A DNA stretch of 64,000 nucleotides from Nitrospira sp. (lineage in GTDB: Bacteria; Nitrospirota; Nitrospiria; Nitrospirales; Nitrospiraceae), in assembly GCA_024998685.1 (NCBI GenBank), contig JACOEH010000018.1, positions 1 through 64,000 of the forward strand, in the 5' to 3' direction. Shown here one piece after another: positions 8,940 to 19,772 of the stretch. The translations under genes and the position numbers were made by a program. Each line of letters starts with the position of its first letter. The first letter of the stretch is position 1. Under the pieces are notes generated by a model. That model was not told the origin of the DNA and ran no database searches. It worked only from the letters and a program-made list of their open reading frames with translations.

Positions 8940-9058
8940 CGGTGATCTTCATTTCAGCCGCAATCCCGGGGCGATCCTATGTCAGGTCGCGGCGAATAGC
9001 AAGACCGGTACCTTTCTGGATTTAAGCACATAACCCATTGAAATTTACAATAAAACGC

Positions 9059-9088
9059 TTGCGGGGTCTGTCAGGATCTTTGTAAGAT
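9059..9088 (+). promoter_or_regulatory. candidate promoter of the DUF502-glmU-glmS direction
   Basis: TTGCGG (9059-9064) and TAAGAT (9083-9088) are spaced 18 bp apart in the divergent gap between tmk and the DUF502 gene, 42 bp before the latter's start. The match to sigma-70 boxes is moderate. An A/T-rich stretch lies just upstream (9041-9056). No clear operator is seen. Confidence 0.35.
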
Positions 9089-9130
9089 GGACCACTGAAT
9101 GCTCTGCCTGTGGCTGGGTGACGGTGGTTT

Positions 9131-9799
9131 ATGCTCAAGACCGCGCTAAGACGGTATTTTCTAACAGGACTCCTTCTTGTCACTCCTATCTGGGGCACGA
9201 TTCTCGTCCTGAAGACTCTGTTCGTGGCGGTCGACGGCATCTTAGGTGACGCCGTGGCAGAATTGGTGCCGGACCATTATATCCCCGGCCTAGGGATTGT
9301 CGCTCTGGTGCTGCTCATCTTTTTGGTCGGGTTGTTCGCGGCGAATTTCATCGGACGTCAGATTGTGGGTCACTGGGAGGATTGGCTTAACCGACTGCCC
9401 CTCGTCCGCGGGATTTATTCCACGTTGAAATCCATGATGGATATTCTGTCCTTTTCGGAGCGAGGATCGTATCGGCGTGTGGTCTTGATCCAATTCCCGA
9501 AGAACGGCCATTATTGTTTTGCGTTCGTGACCGGCATGACGAAAGGCGAGACAACGGCATTGGGCCAGGAGGCGCTGGTGCATGTCTACGTGCCCACCTC
9601 GCCCAATCCGACATCGGGCTATTTTCTATTGGTACCGGAACAGGAAGTGACACCTGTTGATATCAGTATTGAGGAAGCGATGAAACTGATTGTGTCAGGC
9701 GGTCTCTATACGCCGTCCGGCACAATGGCTTCAGCCCTGAGGGGGGACTCGAAGTGGAGCCAGGTTAAACAGCCGGATGCCGGTGTGCCGATCGGATAA
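9131..9799 (+). CDS. DUF502 family inner-membrane protein
   Basis: 222 residues with two membrane helices near residues 8-30 and 52-75, followed by a soluble domain with the family's conserved segments (LPLVRGIYSTLK, FVTG, VYVPTSPNPTSG). The molecular role of DUF502 proteins in bacteria is not established. The start is an ATG; the gene heads the rightward run and glmU follows 48 bp later. Family membership is secure from the pattern of helices and motifs, the function is not. Confidence 0.85.
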   Translation: MLKTALRRYFLTGLLLVTPIWGTILVLKTLFVAVDGILGDAVAELVPDHYIPGLGIVALVLLIFLVGLFAANFIGRQIVGHWEDWLNRLPLVRGIYSTLKSMMDILSFSERGSYRRVVLIQFPKNGHYCFAFVTGMTKGETTALGQEALVHVYVPTSPNPTSGYFLLVPEQEVTPVDISIEEAMKLIVSGGLYTPSGTMASALRGDSKWSQVKQPDAGVPIG

Positions 9800-9847
9800 A
9801 TACGCGGCCTATACTCGATTACGATCCTCTCATATCCGGAGTCCTCG

Positions 9848-11446
9848 ATGAAACAATCGGTAGAGCAACAGATGACGGTCTCACGCATTCCCGGCCTAGG
9901 AGTCATCGTCATGGCGGCCGGGTTGGGCAAGCGAATGAAATCCAACCAAGTCAAGGTGCTGCATCATGTCGCGGGGCAGCCAATGGTTCTCTACGCCGTT
10001 GATGTGGCACTCCAACTGGCCGGTCATCGCATTGCGGTCGTGGTCGGGCATCAATCCGACAAAGTTCGGCAAGTGATTCAATCGGGTATTGCGGGTAGGC
10101 CGGGTTCACAGTTCGTGTGCATCGTCGAGCAAATTGAGCAACTCGGGACCGGCCATGCCGTGATGCAAAGCCGCCCTGCGTTTTATCATGGCGATGAGGC
10201 GCGTCCGACCGATTATCTTATCTTAAACGGTGATACCCCCTTGCTGAAAGAGCAGACGGCGCGCGAACTTTTGAGGGCTCATCAAGCGCAGAACGCGACC
10301 GTGACGATTCTGACGGCGATGCTCGATGATCCCAGCGGCTATGGCCGAGTCATCCGCCGGCAGCCCGGCGGCGATCACCCGCATGACAGAACTCCATCCG
10401 AGGTGCTGAAGATCGTCGAGGATCGTGATGCCACTCCGGTAGAGCAAGCCACGAAAGAAATCAACGTCGGGACGTATGTCGTGTCCGGAGAATTGCTCTT
10501 TGATGCCCTCGATAAACTGGAACCACACAACGCTCAAAATGAATACTATCTGACCGATATTGTTCGGATGGCCGTTGCACAGGGACGCCGTGTTGCGGCT
10601 GTGACCCTTCAAGATCCCCAAGAGGGGCTTGGAGTCAATACCAGACAACAGCTGGCGGCTGCGGAACAGGTCATCCGTCAGCAGATTCGCGAACGCTGGT
10701 TTGAAGCTGGAGTTACGATGCGAGATCCCGGCTCCGTGTGGATTGATGCCGGAGTCACCATCGGAAAAGATACGGTGCTCTATCCACACGTGAGTCTCGA
10801 GGGCCAAACGATTATCGGTGAGGGGACCACGATCCGTTCCGGGGTCCGCATCACCGATTGCGTAATCGGAAACAATGTAGAGATTCTCGATCATTGCGTG
10901 CTACGCGAATCTCAAATCGACGACGACGCGCATCTGGGGCCGTTTGCGCATTTGAGACCGGGGGCGATCGTCCGGCGGAAGGCGAAGGTCGGAAACTTCG
11001 TCGAGATGAAAAAGGCCGAGCTCGGCGAAGGATCAAAAGCGAATCACCTGACCTATCTCGGCGACGCGCGAATCGGGAAAGGCGTCAATATAGGAGCCGG
11101 AACAATCACGGTGAATTATGACGGCGTCAACAAACACCAGACAGTGATCGAAGATCATGTATCTGTGGGAAGCGACACACAGTTCGTTGCGCCGGTGACG
11201 GTAGGACGCGGAGCCTATGTTGCCGCCGGGACGACCGTGACTCAGGATGTGCCCGCCGATTCATTGGCGATTGCCCGTGTGCCGCAAATCAATCGAGTCG
11301 GGTGGGCGGGTAAACGTCGAATGTTGCTGGCCGGCAATGCACCGAGCAAGAACCCGGCGCGAGCCGTGGGTGAACAGACGAAGCTAACAACCAACCCTGC
11401 TTCAAGCAAAGTGAAGAAGGGGCACACGAAGTCGCCGAAAGGCTGA
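9848..11446 (+). CDS. glmU: bifunctional UDP-GlcNAc pyrophosphorylase / GlcN-1-P acetyltransferase
   Basis: 532 residues. The N-terminal half is a Rossmann-like uridylyltransferase (VIVMAAGLGKRMKS with the nucleotide-binding GLGKRM). The C-terminal half is a left-handed beta helix of hexapeptide repeats with the acetyltransferase segment (NYDGVNKHQT). It makes UDP-GlcNAc, the precursor of peptidoglycan, LPS and the surface glycan made further along. The last 50 residues form a basic, low-complexity tail not needed in the E. coli enzyme. glmS follows directly, so the hexosamine pathway is clustered. Confidence 0.96.
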   Translation: MKQSVEQQMTVSRIPGLGVIVMAAGLGKRMKSNQVKVLHHVAGQPMVLYAVDVALQLAGHRIAVVVGHQSDKVRQVIQSGIAGRPGSQFVCIVEQIEQLGTGHAVMQSRPAFYHGDEARPTDYLILNGDTPLLKEQTARELLRAHQAQNATVTILTAMLDDPSGYGRVIRRQPGGDHPHDRTPSEVLKIVEDRDATPVEQATKEINVGTYVVSGELLFDALDKLEPHNAQNEYYLTDIVRMAVAQGRRVAAVTLQDPQEGLGVNTRQQLAAAEQVIRQQIRERWFEAGVTMRDPGSVWIDAGVTIGKDTVLYPHVSLEGQTIIGEGTTIRSGVRITDCVIGNNVEILDHCVLRESQIDDDAHLGPFAHLRPGAIVRRKAKVGNFVEMKKAELGEGSKANHLTYLGDARIGKGVNIGAGTITVNYDGVNKHQTVIEDHVSVGSDTQFVAPVTVGRGAYVAAGTTVTQDVPADSLAIARVPQINRVGWAGKRRMLLAGNAPSKNPARAVGEQTKLTTNPASSKVKKGHTKSPKG

Positions 11447-11484
11447 TCAACGTGGAGTGAGTGGTTCTCTCCATCCATCAGCCT
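11440..11484 (+). repeat. compound stem-loop between glmU and glmS
   Basis: AGGCTGAT (11440-11447) pairs with ATCAGCCT (11477-11484), and inside it TGGAG (11453-11457) pairs with CTCCA (11469-11473). There is no T tract, so it is not a standard terminator. It overlaps the glmU stop and ends 20 bp before the glmS start. It may tune mRNA processing or glmS translation. It is far too small to be a glmS ribozyme. Confidence 0.4.
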
Positions 11485-11504
11485 CTCTATTTGGAGCAAC
11501 AGCC

Positions 11505-13334
11505 ATGTGTGGAATCATCGGATACGTCGGCAATCAAGATGCGGTTCCGATTCTCATCGGAGGATTGGCGAAGTTGGAGTACCGAGGGTACGACTCCTCG
11601 GGAGTCGCCGTCATGCAGGAAGGAAAAATTACCGTCAGGCGGAGTGTGGGCAAGTTGATCAACCTTCAAAATTCGCTCAAAACCAACGAGCTCAAGGGAA
11701 CGGTCGGAATCGGCCATACTCGGTGGGCGACCCATGGGAAGCCATCGGAACAGAATGCCCATCCGCATCGATCGAAAGGGTGCGTGTTGGTGCACAATGG
11801 GATTATCGAAAACTATCAGGAGCTGAAGCATCAGTTGCAAAAAGACGGCTACAAATTCGAATCGGAAACCGATACGGAAGTGGTCGCCCATTTGATCGAT
11901 AAGTATCTGCAGAAAGAAAACAAACTGGCCGATGCCGTGCGGCTGGCGACAAAAGACGTGCGGGGCAGTTATGCATTGGCGGTGATTTCCGAGCGGGAGC
12001 CGGGAACGTTGATTGCCGCGCGGTCCGGTTGCCCGCTGGTCGTCGGCCGGACGAAGCACGCGTCCTATGTCGCGTCCGATGTGATGGCGATGCTGGCGCA
12101 TACGCGAGAAGTGACCTATCTCGAAGAAGGAGACGTGGCGGTGGTCATGCAGGACCGAGTGGATCTCACCGACGCGGACGGCCATGCCGTCTCGCGTAAG
12201 TCGTCGACGATTACGTGGGATGCGTCGGCAGCGGAGAAAAGCGGCTATCCTCACTTCATGCTGAAAGAGATTCACGAACAACCGCAGACCATTCTTGATA
12301 CCATGCGCGGGCGGTATTCCTATGAAACGGGTGAGGCGGATCTTCCTGATATCGGCCTGACGCCGAAAGAATTCGCAGCAGTTGAACGCATCTGGATCGT
12401 CGCGTGCGGCACGTCCTGGCATGCGGGTCAAGTCGGAAAGTATCTGCTCGAAGAGATGGTTCGTACTCCGGTTCAGGTGGATATCGGCAGCGAGTTTCGG
12501 TATCGCGATCCGTTGGTCGGGAAAAACGACTTGTTCATCACGATTTCTCAATCCGGTGAGACGGCCGATACGCTGGCTGCTGCGCGAGAAGCGAAGCAAA
12601 AAGGCGCGCGCGTGGTCTCGATCGTCAACGTCGTCGGCAGTACGTTGGCGCGCGAGTCCGATGGGGTGCTGTACACGCACTGCGGGCCGGAGATCGGGGT
12701 TGCTTCCACCAAGGCGTTTACAGCGCAACTCACGGCATTGTATCTCTTGGCCTTGCATTTTGCGCGAGTTCGTAATGTGATGAAGGTAGCGGACGGGAAA
12801 GCCTGGCTCGATCGGTTGGTGCAGTTGCCGGTGTTGGTCGAGCGTGTGCTGCAGCGAGAAGCCGAAATCGTGGCGATCGCCAAGCGATATTTTAAAAAAC
12901 GGAATTTTCTGTTCTTGGGGCGCGGCATCAACTATCCGATCGCACTGGAGGGCTCGCTGAAGCTCAAGGAAATTTCCTACATCCATGCCGAAGGCTACGC
13001 GGCGGGCGAGATGAAACATGGTCCGATCGCGCTGATCGACAAAGATATGCCGGTTGTCGTCCTGGCGCCTCGGGACCGATTGTACGACAAAACGGTCAGC
13101 AATCTCATGGAAGTGAAAGCGCGCCGCGCGCCGGTGATTGCCTTTGTAGCAGAAGGAGAGCGGGAGCTCGGCAAGATTGCGGACGCGGTGTTTACCGTTC
13201 CCGACACCCATTCGCTGATCTCGCCGATTTTGTTTACCATCCCGCTTCAACTCCTCGCGTATCATATTGCGGTATTACGCGGGGCGGATGTCGATCAGCC
13301 GAGGAATTTGGCAAAAAGCGTGACGGTGGAATAG
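11505..13334 (+). CDS. glmS: glutamine--fructose-6-phosphate aminotransferase
   Basis: 609 residues from the ATG at 11505, which places the nucleophilic Cys2 directly after Met (MCGIIGYVG). An upstream in-frame start would bury it. An N-terminal Ntn glutaminase domain is followed by two SIS sugar-isomerase domains (SQSGETADT; the second contains GRGINYPIALEG) and ends in the usual PRNLAKSVTVE. It converts fructose-6-phosphate and glutamine to glucosamine-6-phosphate, the committed step to UDP-GlcNAc. A GGAG ribosome site lies about 8 bp upstream. Confidence 0.97.
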   Translation: MCGIIGYVGNQDAVPILIGGLAKLEYRGYDSSGVAVMQEGKITVRRSVGKLINLQNSLKTNELKGTVGIGHTRWATHGKPSEQNAHPHRSKGCVLVHNGIIENYQELKHQLQKDGYKFESETDTEVVAHLIDKYLQKENKLADAVRLATKDVRGSYALAVISEREPGTLIAARSGCPLVVGRTKHASYVASDVMAMLAHTREVTYLEEGDVAVVMQDRVDLTDADGHAVSRKSSTITWDASAAEKSGYPHFMLKEIHEQPQTILDTMRGRYSYETGEADLPDIGLTPKEFAAVERIWIVACGTSWHAGQVGKYLLEEMVRTPVQVDIGSEFRYRDPLVGKNDLFITISQSGETADTLAAAREAKQKGARVVSIVNVVGSTLARESDGVLYTHCGPEIGVASTKAFTAQLTALYLLALHFARVRNVMKVADGKAWLDRLVQLPVLVERVLQREAEIVAIAKRYFKKRNFLFLGRGINYPIALEGSLKLKEISYIHAEGYAAGEMKHGPIALIDKDMPVVVLAPRDRLYDKTVSNLMEVKARRAPVIAFVAEGERELGKIADAVFTVPDTHSLISPILFTIPLQLLAYHIAVLRGADVDQPRNLAKSVTVE

Positions 13335-13347
13335 AAAAAATGGGTTG

Positions 13348-13395
13348 TCTGGTTTGTTTCGTTTCTTTCGTTGAACCAGATAAATCAAACAAACC
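13348..13395 (+). repeat. two competing inverted repeats ahead of gatC
   Basis: A pyrimidine-rich then purine-rich stretch between glmS and gatC. TCTGGTT (13348-13354) can pair with AACCAGA (13374-13380), while GGTTTGTTT (13351-13359) can pair with AAACAAACC (13387-13395). The two stems share bases and exclude each other. The sequence is low in complexity (GTTT/CAAA units). It may be an intergenic repeat element or a simple regulatory switch. Confidence 0.4.
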
Positions 13396-13418
13396 GAATA
13401 AACCGCAGGAACCGACGC

Positions 13419-13712
13419 ATGAAGATTACGCAGCAGGATGTGGAAAAAATGGCGCAGTTGGCGCGATTGGCTGTCACGCCGGCCGAGAAGGAGACATTCG
13501 CCAAACAGTTGACCCAGATTCTTGCGCATATCGATACGTTGAACCAGTACGACACGACGGGAATCGACCCGACCGCCGTCGCCATAGGGCAAGTCAACGT
13601 GTTTCGTGATGACCTCGTGCGGCCATCGCTGCCTTCGGACAAAGCGTTGGCCAATGCACCTGAGCGTGAAGCCGACGGATTTGTGGTACCCAAAATTCTA
13701 GAGGAGCGTTAA
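13419..13712 (+). CDS. gatC: Asp-tRNA(Asn)/Glu-tRNA(Gln) amidotransferase subunit C
   Basis: 97 residues from the ATG at 13419 (MKITQQDVEKMAQLARL), preceded by AGGAA. Longer in-frame starts would add a run of Asn and Arg residues translated from the intergenic repeat. GatC is the small belt that holds GatA and GatB together in the complex that amidates misacylated Glu-tRNA(Gln) and/or Asp-tRNA(Asn). The C-terminal FVVPKILEER matches the family ending. panD lies between it and gatA, which is unusual. Confidence 0.93.
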   Translation: MKITQQDVEKMAQLARLAVTPAEKETFAKQLTQILAHIDTLNQYDTTGIDPTAVAIGQVNVFRDDLVRPSLPSDKALANAPEREADGFVVPKILEER

Positions 13713-13786
13713 TCGTCAGGCGCTCGACTCATACGTTGGCGACAGCGAATGATGAAGAGCGATTGACGAATAACGGGAAGATATCG

Positions 13787-14143
13787 ATGTTTCGACAAAT
13801 GCTACGTTCCAAAATTCACCGTGCGACAGTGACCGGTGCCCATCTGGAGTATGAAGGCAGTCTGACCATCGATCAAGACTTGATGGAGGCGGCCGGGATC
13901 CTGCCGTATGAAGCGATCATCTGTTCGAACCTGAATAACGGCGAGCGATTCATGACCTACGCCATCAACGGTACGCGAGGGAAAGGCGAGATCATTTTGA
14001 ATGGACCTACTGCCCGAAAAGCGGCGGTCGGAGATCAGATCATTATTTTTTGTTATGAGTATTACGGCGAAGAAGAGATTAAGAAGCACGCACCCAAGAT
14101 CGTTCGGGTGAATGACAAAAATCGAATCGTCACGGTGAGCTGA
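13787..14143 (+). CDS. panD: aspartate 1-decarboxylase precursor
   Basis: 118 residues from the ATG at 13787. This start puts the self-cleavage site (YEGS) exactly at Gly24-Ser25, where Ser25 becomes the pyruvoyl group. R54-type and Y58-type segments (AINGTRGKGEIILNG) and the FCYEYY strand follow. It makes beta-alanine for pantothenate and CoA. Its position inside the gat gene cluster suggests only co-transcription; no functional link to tRNA amidation is known to me. The preceding in-frame ATG-rich leader (from 13736) is not family-like. Confidence 0.95.
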   Translation: MFRQMLRSKIHRATVTGAHLEYEGSLTIDQDLMEAAGILPYEAIICSNLNNGERFMTYAINGTRGKGEIILNGPTARKAAVGDQIIIFCYEYYGEEEIKKHAPKIVRVNDKNRIVTVS

Positions 14144-14217
14144 TGCGCTACGGACCGGCCGATCAATGATGCCCGTGGTGGTCGGTATTCATCTTACCCG
14201 TCTAGAGTGAGAGACTC

Positions 14218-15684
14218 ATGTCCCTTCATAAACTGACTCTTTTCGAGCTTCAGAAACAATTCAGGGCAGGGGAAGTGACGGCGACGGAAATCGTGCACGC
14301 CTACTCCCTGCGTATCAGTCAAGTAGAGCCCAAGGTGAAGGCCTTCGTCACCCAGACGAAAGAGTCGGCATCTCTACAGGCTGAGGCGTTGGACCGGAAG
14401 CTCAAGGAATGGAGGAAGACCAAACCTCTTACCGGAATGCCTCTTGCCATCAAGGATAATATCTGCACGGACGGTGTTCATACGACCTGCAGCTCTCGAA
14501 TGTTGCAGAACTTCATCCCGCCTTACGATGCGACGACCGTCGCCAAGTTGCGGGCGCAAGAGTACATTCTGTTGGGCAAGACGAATTTAGATGAATTCGC
14601 GATGGGGTCGTCAACGGAAAACTCCGCGTTCGGCCCCAGCCGAAATCCCTGGAATCTGCACTGTGTCCCGGGAGGATCAAGCGGAGGGTCTGCTGCGGCG
14701 GTGGCGGCGGAGGAATGTGTGGCGGCACTTGGCTCAGACACAGGCGGGTCCATCAGGCAGCCGGCAGCCTTCTGTGGCGTGGTGGGACTCAAGCCGACCT
14801 ACGGACGGGTCTCGAGATATGGCCTGGTCGCGTTCGCCTCCTCGCTGGATCAAATCGGGCCGATTACGAAAGACGTGTCTGATGCGGCATTTCTTCTGCA
14901 GGCTATTGCCGGTCATGATCCGATGGACTCCACGTCGATCGACCGTTCCGTGCCGGATTACATGAAAGCGCTGCAAAAGCGGAATCTCAAAGCTCTGAAG
15001 ATCGGTGTGCCGGTCGAATTTTTTACCGAAGGACTCGACCCGGACGTCGAGCAGGCCGTCAAAGCGGCCATTGCGGAGTTGAAGAATCTTGGAGCTGAGA
15101 TCAGGGAAATCCGTCTGCCGAGCACCGGCGCGGCTGTGGCTGTGTATTATGTGATCGCGACGGCGGAAGCCAGCTCGAATCTCGCCCGCTTCGACGGGGT
15201 GAAGTTCGGTTTTCGCGCCAAGGAATCCAAAGATCTCCTCGAACTCTACATGAAGACGCGGCAGGAAGGATTTGGACCGGAAGTGAAGCGTCGGATCATG
15301 CTGGGGACATATGTCCTCAGTGCGGGCTATTACGATGCCTATTATGGGAAGGCTCAAGCCGTGCGAACATTGGTTTGCCAGGACTTCGCGACTGCGTTCA
15401 AAGAAGTGGATCTGATCGTGACTCCGGCCACACCCACGCCCGCCTTCAAGCTTGGTGAAAAGAGCGAAGATCCTCTCCAGATGTACCTCTCTGATATTTT
15501 CACGATCTCGGTCAATCTCGCCGGTTTACCGGCGATCGCCCTGCCTTGCGGCTTCAACAAAACAGGGCTTCCCATTGGCGTACAGCTGATCGGCCGAGCC
15601 TTTGAGGAAGAGACGGTGCTTCGGGCCGCACATGCCTATGAGCAATCGACACAATGGCATCTCAAAAAGGCGATGATACGGTAG
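14218..15684 (+). CDS. gatA: Asp-tRNA(Asn)/Glu-tRNA(Gln) amidotransferase subunit A
   Basis: 488 residues of the amidase-signature family. The catalytic Ser-cisSer-Lys triad is visible as K79 (LAIKDN), S154 (PGGSSGGS) and S178 (DTGGSIRQ), the positions expected for GatA. It releases ammonia from glutamine and feeds it to GatB through a channel. A good ribosome site (GAGAGACTC) precedes the ATG. Together with gatC and gatB it supplies Gln-tRNA(Gln) and/or Asn-tRNA(Asn), which implies that one of the direct synthetases is missing from this organism. Confidence 0.97.
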   Translation: MSLHKLTLFELQKQFRAGEVTATEIVHAYSLRISQVEPKVKAFVTQTKESASLQAEALDRKLKEWRKTKPLTGMPLAIKDNICTDGVHTTCSSRMLQNFIPPYDATTVAKLRAQEYILLGKTNLDEFAMGSSTENSAFGPSRNPWNLHCVPGGSSGGSAAAVAAEECVAALGSDTGGSIRQPAAFCGVVGLKPTYGRVSRYGLVAFASSLDQIGPITKDVSDAAFLLQAIAGHDPMDSTSIDRSVPDYMKALQKRNLKALKIGVPVEFFTEGLDPDVEQAVKAAIAELKNLGAEIREIRLPSTGAAVAVYYVIATAEASSNLARFDGVKFGFRAKESKDLLELYMKTRQEGFGPEVKRRIMLGTYVLSAGYYDAYYGKAQAVRTLVCQDFATAFKEVDLIVTPATPTPAFKLGEKSEDPLQMYLSDIFTISVNLAGLPAIALPCGFNKTGLPIGVQLIGRAFEEETVLRAAHAYEQSTQWHLKKAMIR

Positions 15685-15732
15685 GGAGCAAGAGATGATA
15701 GTGAGGATGGAAGACCAGGAGGATTGGCAACT

Positions 15733-16140
15733 ATGACGATCGTCGAAATCGCTGCGCTCCTCGTGGCCGTGGCATTTGCTGTGCTGGTCGGGTATCTCGT
15801 ACCGGTCTTGATGCAAATCCGTAAAACGGTGGCCGAGTCCGAACAGCTCCTGGCAAAGATGAATGCCGAGATTCCCGGACTCGTGGCGGAACTTCGGTCC
15901 ATGAGCCAGAACTTGAACGATGTGACGAACCATGCGCGTGATGGGGTCGAGCATGCCGCGGTATTGCTTCACGCGGTGGGGGAAGTCGGCGAATCCGTGC
16001 AACACGTCCATAATGTTGTTCGTGGATCGAGCGGCACGCTCTTGAGCAATGTAGTCAGCATGGTTGCGGGCTTCAAGGCGGCCACCAAAGTCGTACGAGA
16101 ACGAATGAAACGGGAAGGAGGAACACACAATGGCGGATGA
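15733..16140 (+). CDS. DUF948-like membrane-anchored coiled-coil protein
   Basis: 135 residues. One N-terminal membrane helix (residues 3-25, AALLVAVAFAVLVGYLVPVL) is followed by a long amphipathic, coiled-coil-like tail, as in DUF948 proteins. An AGGAGG at 15718-15723 fits the ATG at 15733; the TTG at 15724 would leave no spacing. It overlaps the YtxH gene by 11 bases. DUF948 and YtxH proteins are often neighbours and are thought to act at the envelope or under stress, but their biochemistry is unknown. Here they sit between gatA and gatB. Confidence 0.75.
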   Translation: MTIVEIAALLVAVAFAVLVGYLVPVLMQIRKTVAESEQLLAKMNAEIPGLVAELRSMSQNLNDVTNHARDGVEHAAVLLHAVGEVGESVQHVHNVVRGSSGTLLSNVVSMVAGFKAATKVVRERMKREGGTHNGG

Positions 16141-16453
16141 ACGTGGAACATCAGCGGCGGTCTTTTTGGCGTTTCTGAGCGGCGCAGCGATGGGTGCAGT
16201 GGCTGCGCTGTTGTTGGCGCCTCAATCAGGAAGCGAATCGCGCGACCAACTCCGGGGTTATGCCCGTCGCGCCGAGAGTGATCTGCGAGACCTTGCCGGA
16301 CGGGCCGGTGAGGCATTTGAAGAAGTCGTCGATCAGGGCAAGGAGTTTGTCGAAACGAAACGGTCGGTTTTGCGAGAGGCATTCGATGCCGGACGCGAAG
16401 CCGTGAAGCGCGAACGCGTCCGCATCCATGACGAGGGGTCTGATCGAGGATGA
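16130..16453 (+). CDS. YtxH-domain protein
   Basis: 107 residues. A glycine/alanine-rich membrane helix (residues 10-30, [20 protein letters not shown]) is followed by [10 protein letters not shown], the typical YtxH APxSG(x)E(x)R junction, and by a charged helical tail. Family members are small membrane-anchored stress-associated proteins of unclear role. The start has an AAGGAGG site. The stop overlaps the gatB start (ATGA), so translation of gatB may depend on this gene. Confidence 0.82.
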   Translation: MADERGTSAAVFLAFLSGAAMGAVAALLLAPQSGSESRDQLRGYARRAESDLRDLAGRAGEAFEEVVDQGKEFVETKRSVLREAFDAGREAVKRERVRIHDEGSDRG

Positions 16454-17877
16454 TCTTTGAGACGGTCATCGGAGTGGAAGTCCACGCCCAATTGCGGACC
16501 AAATCCAAGATGTTCTGCGGGTGCGGCACGACATTCGGTCTGTCGGCCAACAGCCAGACCTGTCCGGTCTGTCTCGGTCTGCCGGGCAGTTTGCCCGTTA
16601 TCAATCGAGCGGCGGTCGAAATGGCGGTTCGTGCAGGTTTGGCGCTGAACTGTACGATCGCGGAGAACAATCGATTCGCAAGGAAGAACTATTTCTACCC
16701 GGATTTACCCAAAGGGTATCAGATTTCCCAATATGAGTCCCCCATTTGCCGACATGGGTGGATTGAGATTCGCGATGGCAGCGGGACAAAACAAATCCGC
16801 GTCCGTCGCGCGCATTTGGAAGAGGATGCAGGGAAAAACATTCATGAGACCGGTACCAGTGGGAGTCGAGTCGATCTGAACCGCGCCGGCACGCCGCTGT
16901 TGGAGATCGTGACGGAACCGGACATGCGTTCGGCCGATGAGGTGGTGGCCTATCTCAAAGGACTACGGGATATCCTCATGTACCTTGACGTCTGCGACGG
17001 GAATATGGAGGAGGGAAGCTTTCGGTGCGAGCCGAACTTATCGCTACGCCCCTCGGGGCAGCAGGAGTTTGGGACGAAAGTCGAGCTGAAGAACATCAAC
17101 TCCTTCAAGTATGTGAAGGACGCGATCGAATATGAGATCAAACGGCAGGCTAAAGTATTGAATGAGGGAGGCAAGATCAGCCAGGAAACGAGGCTCTGGA
17201 ACATCGAACGTGGTGAAACGGCGGTCATGCGTTCCAAAGAAGAAGCCCATGACTATCGGTACTTCCCGGACCCTGATCTGGTGCCGTTGAAGTTGGATGA
17301 TGAATGGATCCAAGGATTCCATGCCGACTTGCCCGAACTGCCGGCCGTGCGGACGAAGCGATTTGTGTCGGACTATGGGTTGCCTGAATATGACGCCACC
17401 ATTCTGACGGCCTCGAAGGGTATGGCGGACTACTTCGAGGTTTGCGTGAAGCAGTTCAATCAACCCAAGACCGTGAGTAATTGGGTGATGGGAGAGTTGA
17501 TGAGAGAGTTGAACAACTCTGGGACGGATATTTCAGCGGCACCTGTCATGCCTGAACGGCTGGTGAGTCTTTTGCAAATGGTGGACCAAGGGACTATCAG
17601 CTTAAAGGTCGCCCGTGAAATCTTTCCGGAACTTTATAACAGTGGGAAAGACCCCGAACAGATTGTTCGGGAAAAAGGGTTGACGCAGGTTTCTGACGAA
17701 GGGGCGCTGGAGAAGATCATCGAAGAGGTCCTTGGCAAGAATCCTGGGCAAGTGGCGCAGTTCAAAGAAGGCAAACAACAAGTATTGGGTTTCCTCGTCG
17801 GGCAGGTGATGAAGGCGAGCGGGGGGAAAGCGAATCCGGGAAAGGTGAATGAGTTGTTGAAGGAGAAACTGGCATGA
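16450..17877 (+). CDS. gatB: Asp-tRNA(Asn)/Glu-tRNA(Gln) amidotransferase subunit B
   Basis: 475 residues, normal for GatB. The N-terminal cradle has the family start ([20 protein letters not shown]) and zinc-binding cysteines in CGCG and CPVCLGLPG. The C-terminal YqeY-like domain (residues about 330-475) binds tRNA. GatB activates the side-chain carboxylate of misacylated tRNA with ATP and adds the ammonia supplied by GatA. It is coupled to the YtxH gene by a four-base overlap. The 223 bp after it, before eno, hold no gene and no clear promoter that I can defend. Confidence 0.97.
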   Translation: MIFETVIGVEVHAQLRTKSKMFCGCGTTFGLSANSQTCPVCLGLPGSLPVINRAAVEMAVRAGLALNCTIAENNRFARKNYFYPDLPKGYQISQYESPICRHGWIEIRDGSGTKQIRVRRAHLEEDAGKNIHETGTSGSRVDLNRAGTPLLEIVTEPDMRSADEVVAYLKGLRDILMYLDVCDGNMEEGSFRCEPNLSLRPSGQQEFGTKVELKNINSFKYVKDAIEYEIKRQAKVLNEGGKISQETRLWNIERGETAVMRSKEEAHDYRYFPDPDLVPLKLDDEWIQGFHADLPELPAVRTKRFVSDYGLPEYDATILTASKGMADYFEVCVKQFNQPKTVSNWVMGELMRELNNSGTDISAAPVMPERLVSLLQMVDQGTISLKVAREIFPELYNSGKDPEQIVREKGLTQVSDEGALEKIIEEVLGKNPGQVAQFKEGKQQVLGFLVGQVMKASGGKANPGKVNELLKEKLA

Positions 17878-18094
17878 CTAGGAGTGGGGGAACGACCAGG
17901 TAGATTCCTTTGCTCGCGCAACGCACACACGAACAGGTGGATTTGATCCGTCGCAAAGCATATTTGAAAGGCTCCGGGTCGAATGGTTTGTTTGGTACTT
18001 GTTGCATGTGTGCAGGTAGAGTCCATCTAGTCATTCATCTCTTAATCAAAAAATCTTGAATTGGTTGGAACAAGTGCTTGAAACAGGAAGGTGA

Positions 18095-19387
<1,293 letters not shown>

Positions 19388-19412
19388 CTGGTTCCTATCG
19401 GCGGATGGGAAG

Positions 19413-19772
19413 ATGATCATCAAACAGAATCGCGGACGGCAATGGCTGGAATGGCGACAGCGCGTACTGATCGTCATGCAAGTGCTTGGTGCAGCCGGCT
19501 GTGTGTGGCTGTTCGTGGCCTTGTTTGTGGGAGAAATGGGCTTGACTCGATATCTCTCTATGCGCGGTCACGCCAAGAATTTGGAGCAAGAGCTCTCGGC
19601 GTTACGCCGAGAAAATGCCACATTGCAGCAAGATATTACCCGTCTCCAACATGACCCCGCCAAAATCGAGCAGTTGGCTCGAGAGCAGTTGGGCTATGTG
19701 CGCAAAGGCGAAACCGTGTATCAACTTGCACCGGATCCTGAGAAAAAACCCGAGCCCTTCTCGAAGCCATGA
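19413..19772 (+). CDS. FtsB/DivIC-like septum-formation protein
   Basis: 119 residues from the ATG at 19413, preceded by GGGAAG. The order is a short cytoplasmic basic segment, one membrane helix (residues 18-40), then a leucine-zipper-like coiled coil (LEQELSALRRENATLQQDI) and the family ending, LAREQLGYVRKGETVY. Such proteins join FtsL and FtsQ at the division site. Position next to eno supports the call. It overlaps era by four bases. Confidence 0.85.
   Translation: MIIKQNRGRQWLEWRQRVLIVMQVLGAAGCVWLFVALFVGEMGLTRYLSMRGHAKNLEQELSALRRENATLQQDITRLQHDPAKIEQLAREQLGYVRKGETVYQLAPDPEKKPEPFSKP

Noticed and set aside
10223-10894. Minus-strand open frame inside glmU
   Set aside because: Antisense shadow; no signal peptide, domain or ribosome site.
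11447-11504. glmS ribozyme before glmS
   Set aside because: The gap is only 58 bp and has a plain hairpin; the ribozyme needs well over 100 nt with a defined core.
11487-13265. Very long open frame antisense to glmS
   Set aside because: It mirrors glmS codon bias; it has no ribosome site and no family likeness, while glmS is certain.
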